From: Lachnospiraceae bacterium UBA3332
GTDB taxonomy: Bacteria > Bacillota > Clostridia > Lachnospirales > Lachnospiraceae
Reading direction: 5' to 3'
DNA: 5,985 nucleotides
NCBI GenBank assembly: GCA_002361095.1
Contig: DERU01000218.1
Location: forward strand, 2,149 to 8,133
Below the pieces are notes generated by a model, which saw only the letters and a program-made list of their open reading frames with translations, was not told the origin of the DNA and searched no databases. This document shows positions 5,882 to 5,985 of the stretch, in pieces. The position numbers and the translations under genes were made by a program. Position 1 is the first letter of the stretch. Each line of letters starts with the position of its first letter.

Positions 5882-5890
5882 ATTATACCA
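5882..5890 (-). promoter_or_regulatory. Extended -10 promoter of the GH43 gene
   Basis: TGGTATAAT on the minus strand combines a TGn extension with a perfect -10 box. No good TTGACA-like box lies 16-18 bases upstream, which is common for extended -10 promoters and for activated catabolic genes. A second TATAAT (5875-5870) is nearer the gene but lacks a TGn extension and a -35. No clear cre or repressor palindrome was found. Confidence 0.6.
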
Positions 5891-5924
5891 GAAAGGAAAA
5901 GGCTCCGCATTCCCTTATATGCGC

Positions 5925-5950
5925 CAAAAGGCAGCTTTCGCTGCCTTTTG
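5925..5950 (-). terminator. Stem-loop terminator of the gene beyond the right edge
   Basis: CAAAAGGCAGC and GCTGCCTTTTG form a perfect 11-pair stem with a four-base loop. On the minus strand the loop is GAAA closed by C-G, a stable GNRA tetraloop. The 3' arm ends in four U. It separates the GH43 promoter from upstream transcription and could work in both directions. Confidence 0.75.
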
Positions 5951-5985
5951 CCGTTGAATTTCCCTCATTATTATGACTGATTACT
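5951..5985. other. Right-edge stretch, no gene supported
   Basis: Only 35 bases. Read on the minus strand it carries closely spaced stop codons (TAA, TAA, TGA in one frame at 5973-5965), which would fit the end of an upstream minus-strand gene served by the adjacent terminator, but no coding sequence can be shown. Confidence 0.25.

Overview
The window reads as chromosomal DNA of a low-to-medium GC Firmicute, most like a gut Clostridia/Lachnospiraceae member. This is an inference from strong AGGAGG-type ribosome binding sites, consensus sigma-A promoters with 17-bp spacers, a cytoplasmic GH43_12-type xylosidase/arabinofuranosidase, and a CshA-like DEAD-box helicase. No ribosomal RNA or marker gene fixes the taxon. 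All genes I can support lie on the minus strand, so transcription runs from high to low coordinates.

In transcription order: (a) 5985-5838 holds a perfect stem-loop terminator from the gene beyond the right edge, then an extended -10 promoter and a strong SD. (b) 5837-4257 is a complete GH43 enzyme with a C-terminal concanavalin-like domain. Its stop codon lies inside a hairpin. (c) 4201-4173 is a near-consensus promoter, followed by a leader with a hairpin just ahead of the SD, then a complete DEAD-box RNA helicase (4083-2473) and a long terminator hairpin (2405-2345). (d) 2344-1678 is the unusual part. It has a possible sporulation-type promoter, a possible 39-codon ORF, and a 147-residue cysteine-rich polyproline protein built from [C/S]PPPxPP heptads. 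(e) 1677-1482 is about 200 bases without a gene, holding two hairpins. (f) 1481-1453 is a near-perfect promoter driving an AlgI-type MBOAT O-acyltransferase. That gene starts at a TTG (1366) and runs off the left edge.

The genes look like independent transcription units, not one operon, because each has its own promoter or terminator. The GH43 enzyme would release xylose or arabinose from imported oligosaccharides, the helicase would remodel RNA, and the MBOAT would acylate a cell-envelope glycan. The Cys-heptad polyproline protein is the item most likely to be undescribed. It has no signal peptide, its cysteines recur every seven or fourteen residues, and it ends in a CX2C-X8-CX2C knuckle. 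A self-crosslinking structural (possibly spore-layer) protein is my working hypothesis, not a demonstrated function.
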